From the NCBI GenBank assembly GCA_949298005.1, contig CASFUN010000063.1, positions 1 to 15,230 of the forward strand: a stretch of 15,230 bases of DNA, in the 5' to 3' direction. Of this stretch, positions 1 to 8,400 are shown one piece after another. Every line of letters starts with the position of its first letter. Within the stretch, counting starts at the first letter, position 1. The notes below the pieces were generated by a model. That model made no database searches. It was not told the origin of the DNA and worked only from the letters and a program-made list of their open reading frames with translations. The translations under genes and the position numbers were made by a program. This DNA comes from an uncultured Alphaproteobacteria bacterium (GTDB lineage: Bacteria; Pseudomonadota; Alphaproteobacteria; Rickettsiales; UBA1997).

Positions 1-92
1 CTGTACAGTTATTAGCTTATTATACCAGTATTGCAAAAGAAATAGATGTTGATAAGCCACGCAATTTAGCTAAATCTGTGACAGTTGAGTAG
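1..92 (+). CDS. glmS: 3' end of glutamine--fructose-6-phosphate aminotransferase (GlmS)
   Basis: Only the last 29 codons are present (reading frame from base 3, TAG stop at 90-92); the gene begins outside the window. The tail reads QLLAYYTSIAKEIDVDKPRN followed by LAKSVTVE. This is the strongly conserved C-terminus of GlmS, where DVDKPRNLAKSVTVE closes the second sugar-isomerase domain. GlmS converts fructose-6-phosphate and glutamine to glucosamine-6-phosphate, the first committed step towards UDP-GlcNAc for peptidoglycan and lipid A. It fits the cell-wall genes downstream. rnpA begins 28 bases after the stop on the same strand, so the two may share a transcript. Identification is by signature tail only. 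Confidence 0.9.
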   Translation, partial: VQLLAYYTSIAKEIDVDKPRNLAKSVTVE

Positions 93-120
93 AATTATTT
101 ATATTAATATTATCATATTT

Positions 121-516
121 ATGAAGTTATATACCATAAAAAAAAGAGAAGATTTTATTAAGTTAAAAAAAGAGTCAATAATAAAGTATTATGGAAAAAC
201 AGTAACAATACTTTTTAAAGAAACTGAAGAAAAATACATATTAGAAAACCAAGAGCAATTCGCCAGAATAGGTATAGTTGCTACAAAAAAAATAGATAAT
301 AGAGCTGTTATAAGAAATAAAATAAAAAGACGACTTAGAGAAGCTGTTAGAAAAATTTCAAAAGAATCTTGTAATTTATTTGTAAATCACGCAGACTACG
401 AAGTAATAGCTAAAAAGGATTTTCTTGATTATAGATATCAAGAAATTGTTGATGATTTAAACAATATTTTTTTAAAGGTAAAAATAAAATATGAACAACA
501 CAAACTTTATATATGA
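121..516 (+). CDS. rnpA: Ribonuclease P protein component
   Basis: A 131-residue basic protein, close to the usual RnpA length of about 110-130. It is the protein subunit that binds the RNase P ribozyme and helps it remove 5' leaders from pre-tRNAs. The RNR signature is at residues 61-75 (RAVIRNKIKRRLREA), preceded by RIGIVATKK (49-57), the conserved central strand. I chose ATG at 121 because the family starts with a segment like KKREDF (7-12). An in-frame TTG at 85 would overlap glmS and add 12 unlike residues. No clear Shine-Dalgarno (SD) site precedes it. The last 26 bases overlap the next gene in another frame. The usual partner rpmH (L34) is not adjacent, which points to a rearranged gene order. 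Confidence 0.9.
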   Translation: MKLYTIKKREDFIKLKKESIIKYYGKTVTILFKETEEKYILENQEQFARIGIVATKKIDNRAVIRNKIKRRLREAVRKISKESCNLFVNHADYEVIAKKDFLDYRYQEIVDDLNNIFLKVKIKYEQHKLYI

Positions 517-1312
517 TATATTAGATTTTTTAAAAGAGGCTGGAATAATAGCGTTAGAATATAAAAAAAATCTAAGCGCTAGTCTCAAATCAGATATGAG
601 TATAGTAACTAATGCTGATACTGATATAAGTAAATTATTTAAGAAAAAGCTAAAAAAGTATACGGATTCTGGCAGACATAAGATATTAGATGAAGAAAAT
701 TTACAAAATAATATTGATGATTTATTTAGTAATGAAATAGAATTTATATGGACTATAGATCCCATAGATGGAACAACTATGTATTATTATGATTTTCCTC
801 TTTGGGCTATAGCTGTAGGTCTTTATAAAAATAAAGAGCCATATATTGGTGCAATATATATGCCTATAACAAAAGAACTGATTTATACTGATTCAGTAAA
901 TACATATTTAGTTAAAAATTGCTTTGAAGAAAGTGAAACTAGAGAAATTTTAGTATCTAAACCGCAAGAATTAACTAATAAAAGTGTTATTTTACAACAT
1001 AAATTTTGTAATTTTAGAAAAGAATATACTATAATAGATTTGTATTCGTGTTATGCTATGGGTTTTTATACGTTATCTGGCAGGAGTATTGGTAGTTTTT
1101 TTAATGAGTCTGCAAAACTTTGGGATATATCTGCTATAATACCTATAGCTAAAAATCTTGGTTTGGTTTTTAAAAATATTTTAACAAATCAAGAAATGAT
1201 AACACTGGACATCAAAACTTTGAATAAAGACTGGAGTATAGGTAATGTGTATTTATTATCTAGAAAGGATATTTATGATAAAATTATTAATATTATATTA
1301 GCTAAAAAATAA
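491..1312 (+). CDS. Inositol monophosphatase family phosphatase
   Basis: A 273-residue Mg-dependent phosphomonoesterase of the FIG/IMPase superfamily. Metal-binding motif 1 is WTIDPIDGTTMYY (residues 87-99), with D90 and D93 as metal ligands. The upstream acidic motif is LDEE (66-69). Motif 2 is AKLWDISAIIPIAKNLGLVF (208-227), with D212 the expected ligand. Family members act on inositol phosphates, histidinol phosphate (HisN), or 3'-phosphoadenosine phosphates (CysQ); SuhB-type members also affect rRNA transcription. The sequence does not settle which substrate applies here, so no symbol is given. The start overlaps the last 26 bases of rnpA, suggesting coupled expression of an RNA-processing gene and this phosphatase. 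No SD site stands out, and codon use matches the AT-rich neighbours. Confidence 0.85.
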   Translation: MNNTNFIYDILDFLKEAGIIALEYKKNLSASLKSDMSIVTNADTDISKLFKKKLKKYTDSGRHKILDEENLQNNIDDLFSNEIEFIWTIDPIDGTTMYYYDFPLWAIAVGLYKNKEPYIGAIYMPITKELIYTDSVNTYLVKNCFEESETREILVSKPQELTNKSVILQHKFCNFRKEYTIIDLYSCYAMGFYTLSGRSIGSFFNESAKLWDISAIIPIAKNLGLVFKNILTNQEMITLDIKTLNKDWSIGNVYLLSRKDIYDKIINIILAKK

Positions 1313-1397
1313 TTTTTAAAACATTGATTAATGTAATATATAGATTTTTGAAAGAAAATAAAGTAAATTGAAAAATAACGAGCGTCTATTTTATTTA

Positions 1398-2339
1398 ATG
1401 AAAATAAACAAAATAAATAATAATATTAATTATAAGTATCATACACCAGTAATGCTTAAAGAAGTATTGGAGTTCTTGAATTTGAAAAACAATTCAACAG
1501 TTTTAGATGCAACATTTGGCGCTGGTGGCTATAGCAGAGCTATATTAGATTATTATAGTGATTGTAAAGTAATTGGATCAGATAGAGATACAAATGTAGA
1601 AAGGTTTGTTAATATTTTTAAACAAGAATATAAAGAAAGATTTAATTTTATAAATTCAAAATTTAGTGAGATAAAAAATAACTTCGATTCTAACAGTTTT
1701 GATGGAATAGTATTAGATTTAGGTGTTTCTTCTATGCAAATTGATGATGCAAAGAGAGGTTTTTCTTTTAATAAAGAAGCTCCACTAAATATGACAATGG
1801 GTAAAAATGACTTTAATGCGTATGATGTTGTTAATTCATTTAATGAAGAAAAATTAGCTTTTATAATAAAGAACTATGGTGAAGAAATAAAAAGCAGAAT
1901 TATTGCAAAGAAAATAGTTAAATATAGGAAAAATAAAACTATAGAAACAACAACAGAATTAGCTAAAATAATACATAGTTGTTTTTGTAAAAGAAGTAAA
2001 ATAGATAATGCAACAAAAACTTTTCAAGCAATAAGAATTTTTGTGAATGATGAAATCAAAGAGCTTGAAACTATATTAAATGATTCAGTAGATCTATTGA
2101 AAAGTGAGGGTAGGTTAGTAATTGTAAGTTTTAACTCTCTTGAAGACAGGATAGTAAAAAACTTTTTTAAAAAATTTGGCGATTTAAAAAAAGAAAAAGT
2201 GAATAAATATTCAAATCAAATTGAAACTAAAAGTATTTTTAATATTATAACAAAAAAACCAGTATTAGTTTCTAATAAAGAAGCTACTATAAACCCACGA
2301 TCCAGATCAGCAAAATTAAGGTGTGCTATAAAATGTTAA
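1398..2339 (+). CDS. rsmH: 16S rRNA (cytosine1402-N4)-methyltransferase RsmH (MraW)
   Basis: A 313-residue SAM-dependent methyltransferase that N4-methylates C1402 in the decoding centre of 16S rRNA, usually the first genes of the division/cell-wall cluster. SAM motif I is LDATFGAGGYS (residues 36-46), with SDRD (61-64) as the acidic end of strand 2. Further family blocks are LDLGVSSMQID, RGFSFNKEAPLNM, VSFNSLEDR (usually with His where Asn stands here) and the C-terminal NPRSRSAKLR. I chose ATG 1398 because HTPVML (residues 15-20) should lie close to the N-terminus. A TTG at 1368 in the same frame would add 10 residues and cannot be excluded. The last 7 bases overlap ftsL. Confidence 0.93.
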   Translation: MKINKINNNINYKYHTPVMLKEVLEFLNLKNNSTVLDATFGAGGYSRAILDYYSDCKVIGSDRDTNVERFVNIFKQEYKERFNFINSKFSEIKNNFDSNSFDGIVLDLGVSSMQIDDAKRGFSFNKEAPLNMTMGKNDFNAYDVVNSFNEEKLAFIIKNYGEEIKSRIIAKKIVKYRKNKTIETTTELAKIIHSCFCKRSKIDNATKTFQAIRIFVNDEIKELETILNDSVDLLKSEGRLVIVSFNSLEDRIVKNFFKKFGDLKKEKVNKYSNQIETKSIFNIITKKPVLVSNKEATINPRSRSAKLRCAIKC

Positions 2340-2665
2340 GAATTATTCTAAAATTTTTTAATAAATTTTTGACATATATTTTACTTGTTTGTTTTTTAGT
2401 ATTTATTTTTACTCAATATAAAATCTTTCTTCTAAAGACATCTCTAAAAGAAATAGATGTGAAAATAAATGAAATTAGGCATAAAAATGCTATTTTAGAT
2501 GTTGAAATATCACATTTAACTAGTCCTGAAAGATTAATAAAAATATATAAAGAAGTATACAATATAGATTATAGTGATAATTTATTAACTATAAAACAAG
2601 TAAAGAATACAACTAATATGCTGTTATACTATCATAGTAAAAATAAAGAGAATAAAAATGAATAA
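2333..2665 (+). CDS. ftsL: FtsL-like cell division protein
   Basis: A 110-residue bitopic membrane protein. It has a short basic N-terminus, one transmembrane helix at about residues 11-29, and a periplasmic segment (about 33-62) with heptad-like spacing as expected for the FtsL coiled coil that pairs with FtsB/FtsQ. Next comes SPERLIKIYKE, which resembles the conserved segment after the coil. FtsL proteins diverge strongly, so the call rests on size, topology and its place between rsmH and ftsI, the standard order. ATG 2333 is preferred over an in-frame GTG at 2321 because it gives a 7-base overlap with rsmH. It also overlaps ftsI by 8 bases, so all three genes are probably translated from one message. 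Confidence 0.8.
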   Translation: MLRIILKFFNKFLTYILLVCFLVFIFTQYKIFLLKTSLKEIDVKINEIRHKNAILDVEISHLTSPERLIKIYKEVYNIDYSDNLLTIKQVKNTTNMLLYYHSKNKENKNE

Positions 2666-4223
2666 GAAAAATTATTATAAAATTGGCATTATAATAACAT
2701 CAATAATTATAATTTTTATTATGATGATTTTGCGGTTGTATATTTTGTCAGTAAAACAATATAATTTTGTAGATAAAGACTATAGTTTTAATGATATCAA
2801 TATTACAAAAAAAAGAGCAAATATTGTTGATAGAAATGGTTTTTTATTAGCTACCGATATAAATACTAAAACACTTTATTTGAATAAAGATTTATTAAAA
2901 GATAAAAAATTTATAGCAAAAGAGTTGGCAAAAATACTAAATTTAAATGAGGATAATTTATATAGAAGGATAACAGATAAAAATTTAAAAAGTAAGTATA
3001 TCTTGGTAAAAAGGTATATAATGCCAGTTGAGGAAAATAAAATAAAATTGCTACCTATAGCGTCTCTAGTTTTTGAGGATGAATTATTAAGATATTACCC
3101 ATATAATAATTTATTTTCTCACGTTGTAGGTTATGTTGATATTGATAAAAATGGTATTATTGGTCTAGAGAGATATTATGATTCTAAACTAAAAGAAGAA
3201 AATAGTATTTTAAAAACTACACTTGATATGAGAGTGCAAAGTGCTTTAAGAAGAGTTATTATAGATTCATATAAATTGTTTGAGCCGAATTTTATAGTTG
3301 GAATAGTTAGCGAAATTAAAACAGGGAATATAATTGCTATGATTTCGTTTCCTGATTTCAACCCAAATATCAACAAAGCAAAAAATAATACTTTTAATCA
3401 CGCTACCTATGGTAATTATGAACTCGGTTCTGTATTTAAAATATTTACCATAGCAAATGGCTTAGAGCTAGGAGTAATACAAAAAGACACGATATTTGAT
3501 GTTAGCCATGATGTTAATTACGGTAAATTTACTGCGAAAGATATTGATTCTATAAAAAATAGAAAAAATTTAACAACTAAAGAGGCATTTGCAATTTCAT
3601 CTAATATTGCTACTGTTTATACTGCTAAGCTAATAGGTATAAATGAACAGTTAAAGTTTTTTGATAATTTAGGTTTATCCGAAAGATTAAATATTGATTT
3701 AGGAGAAATATCATTGCCTCTACAGCCCAGAAAATGGAAAGAGATAAATCTTATGACTATAGCTTATGGATATGGTGTTGCAGTGTCTCCTCTACATATA
3801 TTAAATGCAACTAATGCTATATTAAATGATGGAGAAATGATAACACCAAGATTATCGTATGAATATAAAAATCAAAAACATTCTACTGTTATTAGTAAAG
3901 ATACCTCAGATATAATGAAAGATTTTTTTAGAGCAACTGTTGAAAAAGGTACAGCGAGGTTAGCTGATATAAAAGGTTATGATGTTGGTGGTAAGACAGG
4001 TACAGCTAGAAAGATAGTTGGTAATGACTATCAAAAGGGAGAGCATTTAGCCTCTTTTGTTGGCGCTTTCCCAATAGATAATCCTCAATATAGTATAATA
4101 ATAATTGTCGATCGACCAAGAGGTTTGAATGAAAAACAAGGTGATGGGACAGGTAGTAGTGTTTCTGCTAAAATAGCAAAAGACGCTATTATAGAAATAG
4201 CACCTTTTTTATATATTTATTAA
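2658..4223 (+). CDS. ftsI: Penicillin-binding protein 3 / septal transpeptidase FtsI
   Basis: A 521-residue class B penicillin-binding protein that cross-links septal peptidoglycan in the periplasm. The N-terminal membrane anchor is at about residues 9-31, followed by the non-catalytic dimerisation region (RANIVDRNGFLLA, 53-65). The transpeptidase domain holds all three active-site motifs: SVFK (258-261, nucleophile S258), SSN (314-316) and KTG (446-448, in GGKTGTAR). Length is slightly below the 550-600 residues common for FtsI. The gene overlaps ftsL by 8 bases. Unlike in the usual cluster it is not followed by murE; it ends 16 bases from the convergent rpmA. Its presence implies at least division-site peptidoglycan is made. 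Confidence 0.93.
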   Translation: MNKKNYYKIGIIITSIIIIFIMMILRLYILSVKQYNFVDKDYSFNDINITKKRANIVDRNGFLLATDINTKTLYLNKDLLKDKKFIAKELAKILNLNEDNLYRRITDKNLKSKYILVKRYIMPVEENKIKLLPIASLVFEDELLRYYPYNNLFSHVVGYVDIDKNGIIGLERYYDSKLKEENSILKTTLDMRVQSALRRVIIDSYKLFEPNFIVGIVSEIKTGNIIAMISFPDFNPNINKAKNNTFNHATYGNYELGSVFKIFTIANGLELGVIQKDTIFDVSHDVNYGKFTAKDIDSIKNRKNLTTKEAFAISSNIATVYTAKLIGINEQLKFFDNLGLSERLNIDLGEISLPLQPRKWKEINLMTIAYGYGVAVSPLHILNATNAILNDGEMITPRLSYEYKNQKHSTVISKDTSDIMKDFFRATVEKGTARLADIKGYDVGGKTGTARKIVGNDYQKGEHLASFVGAFPIDNPQYSIIIIVDRPRGLNEKQGDGTGSSVSAKIAKDAIIEIAPFLYIY

Positions 4224-4245
4224 AGTAACTTGATTAAAGTTATTT
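4223..4245. terminator. Possible bidirectional stem-loop between convergent ftsI and rpmA
   Basis: Arms AAGTAACTT (4223-4231) and AAGTTATTT (4237-4245) can form a 9-bp stem with one G-U pair and a 5-base loop. The stem overlaps the ftsI stop codon and the rpmA stop codon. The T-runs on both sides are short and GC is low, so termination strength is uncertain. The position between two converging genes is the main support. Confidence 0.4.
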
Positions 4246-4500
4246 AGCAACAATAACGTCTATAAATACTTTTTCTTTTGGACCTTTCTTCCTAAAAGAA
4301 ACAACTCCATCAGTTATCGCAAATATTGTGTGATCTTTACCAATCCCAACATTTATTCCTGGGTGCCACTTTGTACCTCTTTGTCTACAAATAATGTTAC
4401 CAGGAATGACACTCTGACCTGCGTATTTTTTAATACCTAATCTTCTACCTTCTGAGTCTCGTCCGTTTCTTGAACTACCACCAGCCTTATGATGAGCCAT
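4240..4500 (-). CDS. rpmA: 50S ribosomal protein L27
   Basis: An 86-residue basic protein matching L27 along its whole length: MAHHKAGGSSRNGRDSEGRR at the N-terminus, then KKYAGQSVIPGNIICRQRG, KWHPG and GKDHTIFAITDG. L27 sits near the peptidyl-transferase centre, with its N-terminal tail reaching towards the tRNA acceptor ends. It starts directly with the mature-type MAHHKAGG and lacks the cleavable N-terminal extension found in Firmicutes. A clear AGGAG ribosome binding site lies about 8 bases before the ATG. rplU lies 12 bases upstream on the same strand, the usual L21-L27 pair. Confidence 0.97.
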   Translation of the reverse strand: MAHHKAGGSSRNGRDSEGRRLGIKKYAGQSVIPGNIICRQRGTKWHPGINVGIGKDHTIFAITDGVVSFRKKGPKEKVFIDVIVAK

Positions 4501-4512
4501 AATAATCTCCTA

Positions 4513-4827
4513 TTAAAACTTTATATCGTTAATGATAACTCTAGTTTTCATTTGTCTATGTCCATTTTTTCTTTTGGAGTTTTTTCTTCTCCTTTTTTTG
4601 AAAACTATAATCTTATCATCTTTATAATTATCAATTATACTACCTTCTACAAAGACGCCTGATAAGGTTGGTTTTCCTAATAATATAGTATTATCATCCT
4701 TTTGTACAAATAATACTGTTTCAAAATTTATTTTTTCATCAACGTCTATTTTAAGCCTCTCTATATCTATTATACTTCCTTTTGAGACTCTGTATTGTTT
4801 TCCACCTGTTTTTAAAATTGCAAACAT
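4513..4827 (-). CDS. rplU: 50S ribosomal protein L21
   Basis: A 104-residue protein with the L21 pattern: MFAILKTGGKQYRVSKGSII at the start, VLFVQKDDNTILLGKPTL in the middle, and the basic KRRRKNSKRKNGHRQ with T-R-V-I-I-N-D-I at the end. L21 binds 23S rRNA in the large subunit. It is the first gene of a two-gene unit with rpmA, and a TTGACA-type promoter lies 54-83 bases upstream. No strong SD site is visible before its ATG, unlike rpmA. Confidence 0.96.
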   Translation of the reverse strand: MFAILKTGGKQYRVSKGSIIDIERLKIDVDEKINFETVLFVQKDDNTILLGKPTLSGVFVEGSIIDNYKDDKIIVFKKRRRKNSKRKNGHRQMKTRVIINDIKF

Positions 4828-4880
4828 AATACTAATATAAAATTTATAAAAATTGTATGCTAAGGAAAGAATCTTCTTAT

Positions 4881-4910
4881 ATGATAGAACAGTTGATAGT
4901 TAATTGTCAA
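4881..4910 (-). promoter_or_regulatory. Promoter for rplU-rpmA
   Basis: On the - strand there is a consensus -35 TTGACA (4905-4910) and a -10 TATCAT (4881-4886) separated by 18 bases. It points at rplU with an untranslated leader of about 45-50 bases. The -35 is a full match to the housekeeping sigma factor consensus. Confidence 0.65.
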
Positions 4911-5018
4911 TAAAAATTATTTCATAAATTAAATAGTAATATAATTGTTCTTTTTTGTAACTTTAACTTATTTTTTATGAATGATATAAATCAACTAACT
5001 TTATTTTTTCAAAATTAA

Positions 5019-5095
5019 TGGTGGAGATAATGGGACTCGAACCCACGACATCCTGCGTGCAAAGCAGACGCTCTAGCCAACTGAGCTATATCCCC
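5019..5095 (-). tRNA. tRNA-Ala (anticodon TGC)
   Basis: A 77-base gene folding into a complete cloverleaf. The acceptor stem is GGGGATA / TATCTCC with one G-U pair, the anticodon loop TTTGCAC gives anticodon TGC, and the T-loop is TTCGAAC. The 3' CCA is encoded at 5019-5021. It follows tRNA-Met by 45 bases on the same strand and is probably co-transcribed. It lies outside any rRNA operon in this window. In many bacteria tRNA-Ala(TGC) sits in the 16S-23S spacer, so a free-standing copy fits the split rRNA genes known in Rickettsiales (an inference only). Confidence 0.95.
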
Positions 5096-5140
5096 ACTCT
5101 AAGAGAGTATAGCTACTATTCTTTAAAAAACAATATAATT

Positions 5141-5217
5141 TGGTAGCAAAGGGGGGACTCGAACCCTCGACCTGCGGATTATGATTCCGACGCTCTAACC
5201 AGCTGAGCTACTTTGCC
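5141..5217 (-). tRNA. Elongator tRNA-Met (anticodon CAT)
   Basis: A 77-base cloverleaf with encoded CCA. The anticodon loop ATCATAA gives CAT. The acceptor stem GGCAAAG / CTTTGCT has a G1-U72 pair, and the 3' end GCTACCA is typical of alphaproteobacterial elongator tRNA-Met. It lacks the C1-A72 mismatch and the three G-C pairs in the anticodon stem that mark initiator tRNA. The outermost anticodon-stem pair (T27-C43) is a mismatch. A lysidine-modified tRNA-Ile(CAT) is the alternative, but the acceptor stem argues against it. Confidence 0.88.
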
Positions 5218-5226
5218 AATAAATTA

Positions 5227-5254
5227 AGTATAAACTATAACTATAAAATATCAA
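5227..5254 (-). promoter_or_regulatory. Promoter for the tRNA-Met / tRNA-Ala pair
   Basis: On the - strand a -35 TTGATA (5249-5254) and a -10 TATACT (5227-5232) are separated by 16 bases; each differs from consensus at one position. The predicted start falls about 3 bases before the mature 5' end of tRNA-Met. It begins only 3 bases beyond the stop of the small ORF at 5258, so the tRNAs need not depend on the virB6 transcript. Confidence 0.55.
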
Positions 5255-5257
5255 TAA

Positions 5258-5467
5258 TTATAGAAAACCTTTTTTCTTTGCAAACTCATCATAGGCTTCA
5301 TTTTCGTTATACATACCAGAATTCTTATTTTTAAATTTAGCAAACTCATTAGTATATGGTGAATCATCTTTTTCTAATTTTTTTTTAAGAACTTCTGATT
5401 TTATTTCTTGTCTTTTTTCTTCATATTCCTTAGAACCTTTTTTAAGTTGTCCATAATCTTCACTCAT
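5258..5467 (-). CDS. Small hydrophilic protein of unknown function, coupled to the VirB6-like gene
   Basis: A 69-residue protein with no signal peptide and no hydrophobic segment, very rich in Lys, Glu and Asp. I do not recognise the family. The first half (about residues 8-36) is a run of charged residues likely to form a helix. The second half repeats a short theme, NEFAKFKNKN (41-50) and YDEFAKKKGF (59-68). Its ATG overlaps the stop of the VirB6-like gene by 4 bases (ATGA), a typical sign of translational coupling, so it is probably a real gene. This placement suggests, but does not show, a cytoplasmic accessory role next to the secretion-channel protein. Confidence 0.7.
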   Translation of the reverse strand: MSEDYGQLKKGSKEYEEKRQEIKSEVLKKKLEKDDSPYTNEFAKFKNKNSGMYNENEAYDEFAKKKGFL

Positions 5468-8400
5468 TTTTTATCTGTTTTTTCATTAATAGAATTCATA
5501 AAATTTCTCCTATTTTCTGTTTCTTCTTTACGTTTATTTTTATAATCTTCTATACCTTTTCCACCAAGTCTATTGGCTACACCTTTATAGAAAGCAGCAC
5601 CTATACTTTTCATGCCATTGTCTAATAAGGCAGCGCCTTTATTTAGAGCTTCATTTACTTTGCCGGCTGCTCCACCGCCTATATTCATTCCTCCAAATAT
5701 ACTGCTACCAAGTTCTGTAGCCCCAGTAATAAACTTACTCATTAATATCCCTATTATATAAAATGACATAATGCTATAAAAACTTGGTGCATTTTCGTCC
5801 ACTGTATTTAATGTTCCTCTTGTGGCACTGGATGATGGTATTTTCCAAAAAGATATAGCACCAAGAGGAAAACCAGCTATATTTATATTAAATATACTCA
5901 ACCAACAAACTCTGTAACTAAAAACACTTTTTATATAGTTATAAATTAATATATTAAAGAATGACACAGTCATAACAAGAAATATTTGTTGACCAGCAAA
6001 ACCTATTAATTGACCTAACCAATTATCAAATGTCTTTTTTGTTTTTTCAAAGAACATAAATAATAACACTAACGGGAAAAAACAGAAAACCAAAGACATA
6101 TATATCTGTGAAGTTAAATACATAACAATAGCTGAAAAAACACCAACGATATAATTTATTACAGTCATTAAAACTAAATACAAATATATTAGTCCATACC
6201 AACTTGAAAAAGCTAATCCAAGCATTTTATTAAATACAGGTGCAGAAAATAATAATTCTAGATTGCTAAAACATGTAGAAAATAATACAGATTTATCTGA
6301 ATAGTTTGCAGATGCGACAGCTACTGATAATTCTGATGTTACATCTAATTCAAAAGCACTGGCTATCAAAAATAATATTGAATCTATTCCATCTTTGAAA
6401 AATTTTACTACAAAACTATCAAAAAAGTTCCAACCTGCAGGACTTATTAAGAAATAAATAGCACAAAATCTTATTAATTTTGTAACAATTTCTGACTGAG
6501 TAAAATTGCTTAATCCAAGAAAATATCCAAACCCATAAAGTGTTATAGCTAGAGCTAAAGCCATTTTTGCTATGAATTGAAATAGTGGATCATTTATAAA
6601 ATTTAGATAAACATTTTTAGCAAACCCTTTACCATCTGAAAAACTTTCACAATTAAAAGAATCTTTCATTTTTGCATCATCACAAGAAGCGTAACAATTA
6701 TTATCACCGGCTTTACAGCTGTTTCCATTATTTTCCGAATAATTTTCTTCATATATGTAACACGTGTCTGTAGAACTATCTTCACATTTAACTTTTTTGC
6801 CATTTTTTGTCAGTATAGATATATACGAACCATCTATAAATGATAGAACAGTATTAAAGAAACTTTTAAAATAATTTATAATAGTGTTTTCTGTTTCGTT
6901 AATTGCTCTTATATCTACCTTATAGTTACCTTCATTGTTAGCAGAATTATTATCAATATCTATAATTTTAAAGAAAAATACTTCATCTTCTTTATCTGAA
7001 CACAAAGTATGATTATCTATATTTTCACTATATTCTTTAAATAAAGTTGTGGATAAATCTATTCCTATGCTACCACCTCTATTCGTTATCAATCTACCAG
7101 AAGAATCAAATTTACATAAAGATTTTTCATTATCAAATACATAACTATTGTTAGCATCTTTTTTGTAACTAACTATTGGTAATATTTTCTCGGTATCTTG
7201 TATTAAGCTATCGCTCTTATAATTTGAAGATTCAGAAGCACAACCAATAAAAACAGCCAAACGATCACCATTTTTGTACACAGTCTTTTTATTTAAAATA
7301 ATTTTAAAGAATGAATCATCAATATTATCATTACCATCGCGCATTTGTTGACTAAAATCATCAATAGAATTGCTAACATTATATAAATTATTTATTATTA
7401 ACATTCTTATAAAACTGTTATCAAATGGATAAATTAATCCATTATAGTATATGTTATAATAACCATCAATATCAGTATAATTATCATTTTTTTTCGTTGT
7501 ATTAGTAAACAGAAAGTCTTTTATTAAACCTTTTCTTGAACTATTATCAAAAGACTGGAGTTTATTAAGGCCGATAGCATCAATATTTTTATTACCTTTA
7601 TTTAAATACGAAAACGTTGTTTTTAAACTGACAACTAGATTTGTAGCATCATAACATTGAGTAACTTCTCTCTGACATTCACCTTCATTTTTACAAAGTT
7701 TTTTATAATAATATAAATTAGACTTATAAGTACATATGTTTTCGTAAGTATCATTTTCTATGTTTTTAATTTCACTAGTTTTAAAAAGACTTTCTAATTC
7801 TTTTATTTGTTCTTCCAACACTGTTTTACTGCCAATATTTGGTAACGATTCTATCAATTCTTTTATTGATTTACTATTATTATAATAAATCTCATATTCA
7901 TTATTATTAATAGAATCCCTACATTTTTTTGCTTCTTTATATATCTTTCCAATTAAATCTTCATATTTAGAAAGACAAACGCTCTTATATACTTTTGTCT
8001 TACATTCTCCATTAGTTGTTGATACACACACCTCTGTATCATTTTCTCCTACAACACTTTTTACGTATTTATAATCTGTATAAACTTTATCCCAAAAATC
8101 ATAAATATTCAGATTATTTTCAGACGCATAAGATGAATTTGTTGATTTACATTCTGCATTTTTATAATCTAGACTATAATAATCTTTTATGAGTGTATCT
8201 GGAGCGTTACAATTTATATTAATAATATAACAAACCTGTTTATTATCATTATCAGATGTAATTATTGTTTTATATTCACCATTTTCTTTAGAACAAAATT
8301 TTTCTAAATTTATATTCTCCTTAGATTTTACATAACAGAAAAATGGTCGTTTTTCTTTTGTAAAAACATTCAACCCAATATTATAATCTAAATTATCGGT

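Noticed and set aside
85..120. Upstream TTG start for rnpA
   Set aside because: Adds 12 hydrophobic residues not found in RnpA and overlaps glmS; ATG 121 gives the normal N-terminus.
472..765. 97-codon open frame on the - strand
   Set aside because: Lies opposite the 3' end of rnpA and the start of the phosphatase gene, both with clear family motifs. Its own translation has no recognisable features beyond composition.
3176..3376. 66-codon open frame on the - strand
   Set aside because: Falls wholly inside ftsI, whose motifs and overlaps with ftsL establish the coding strand.
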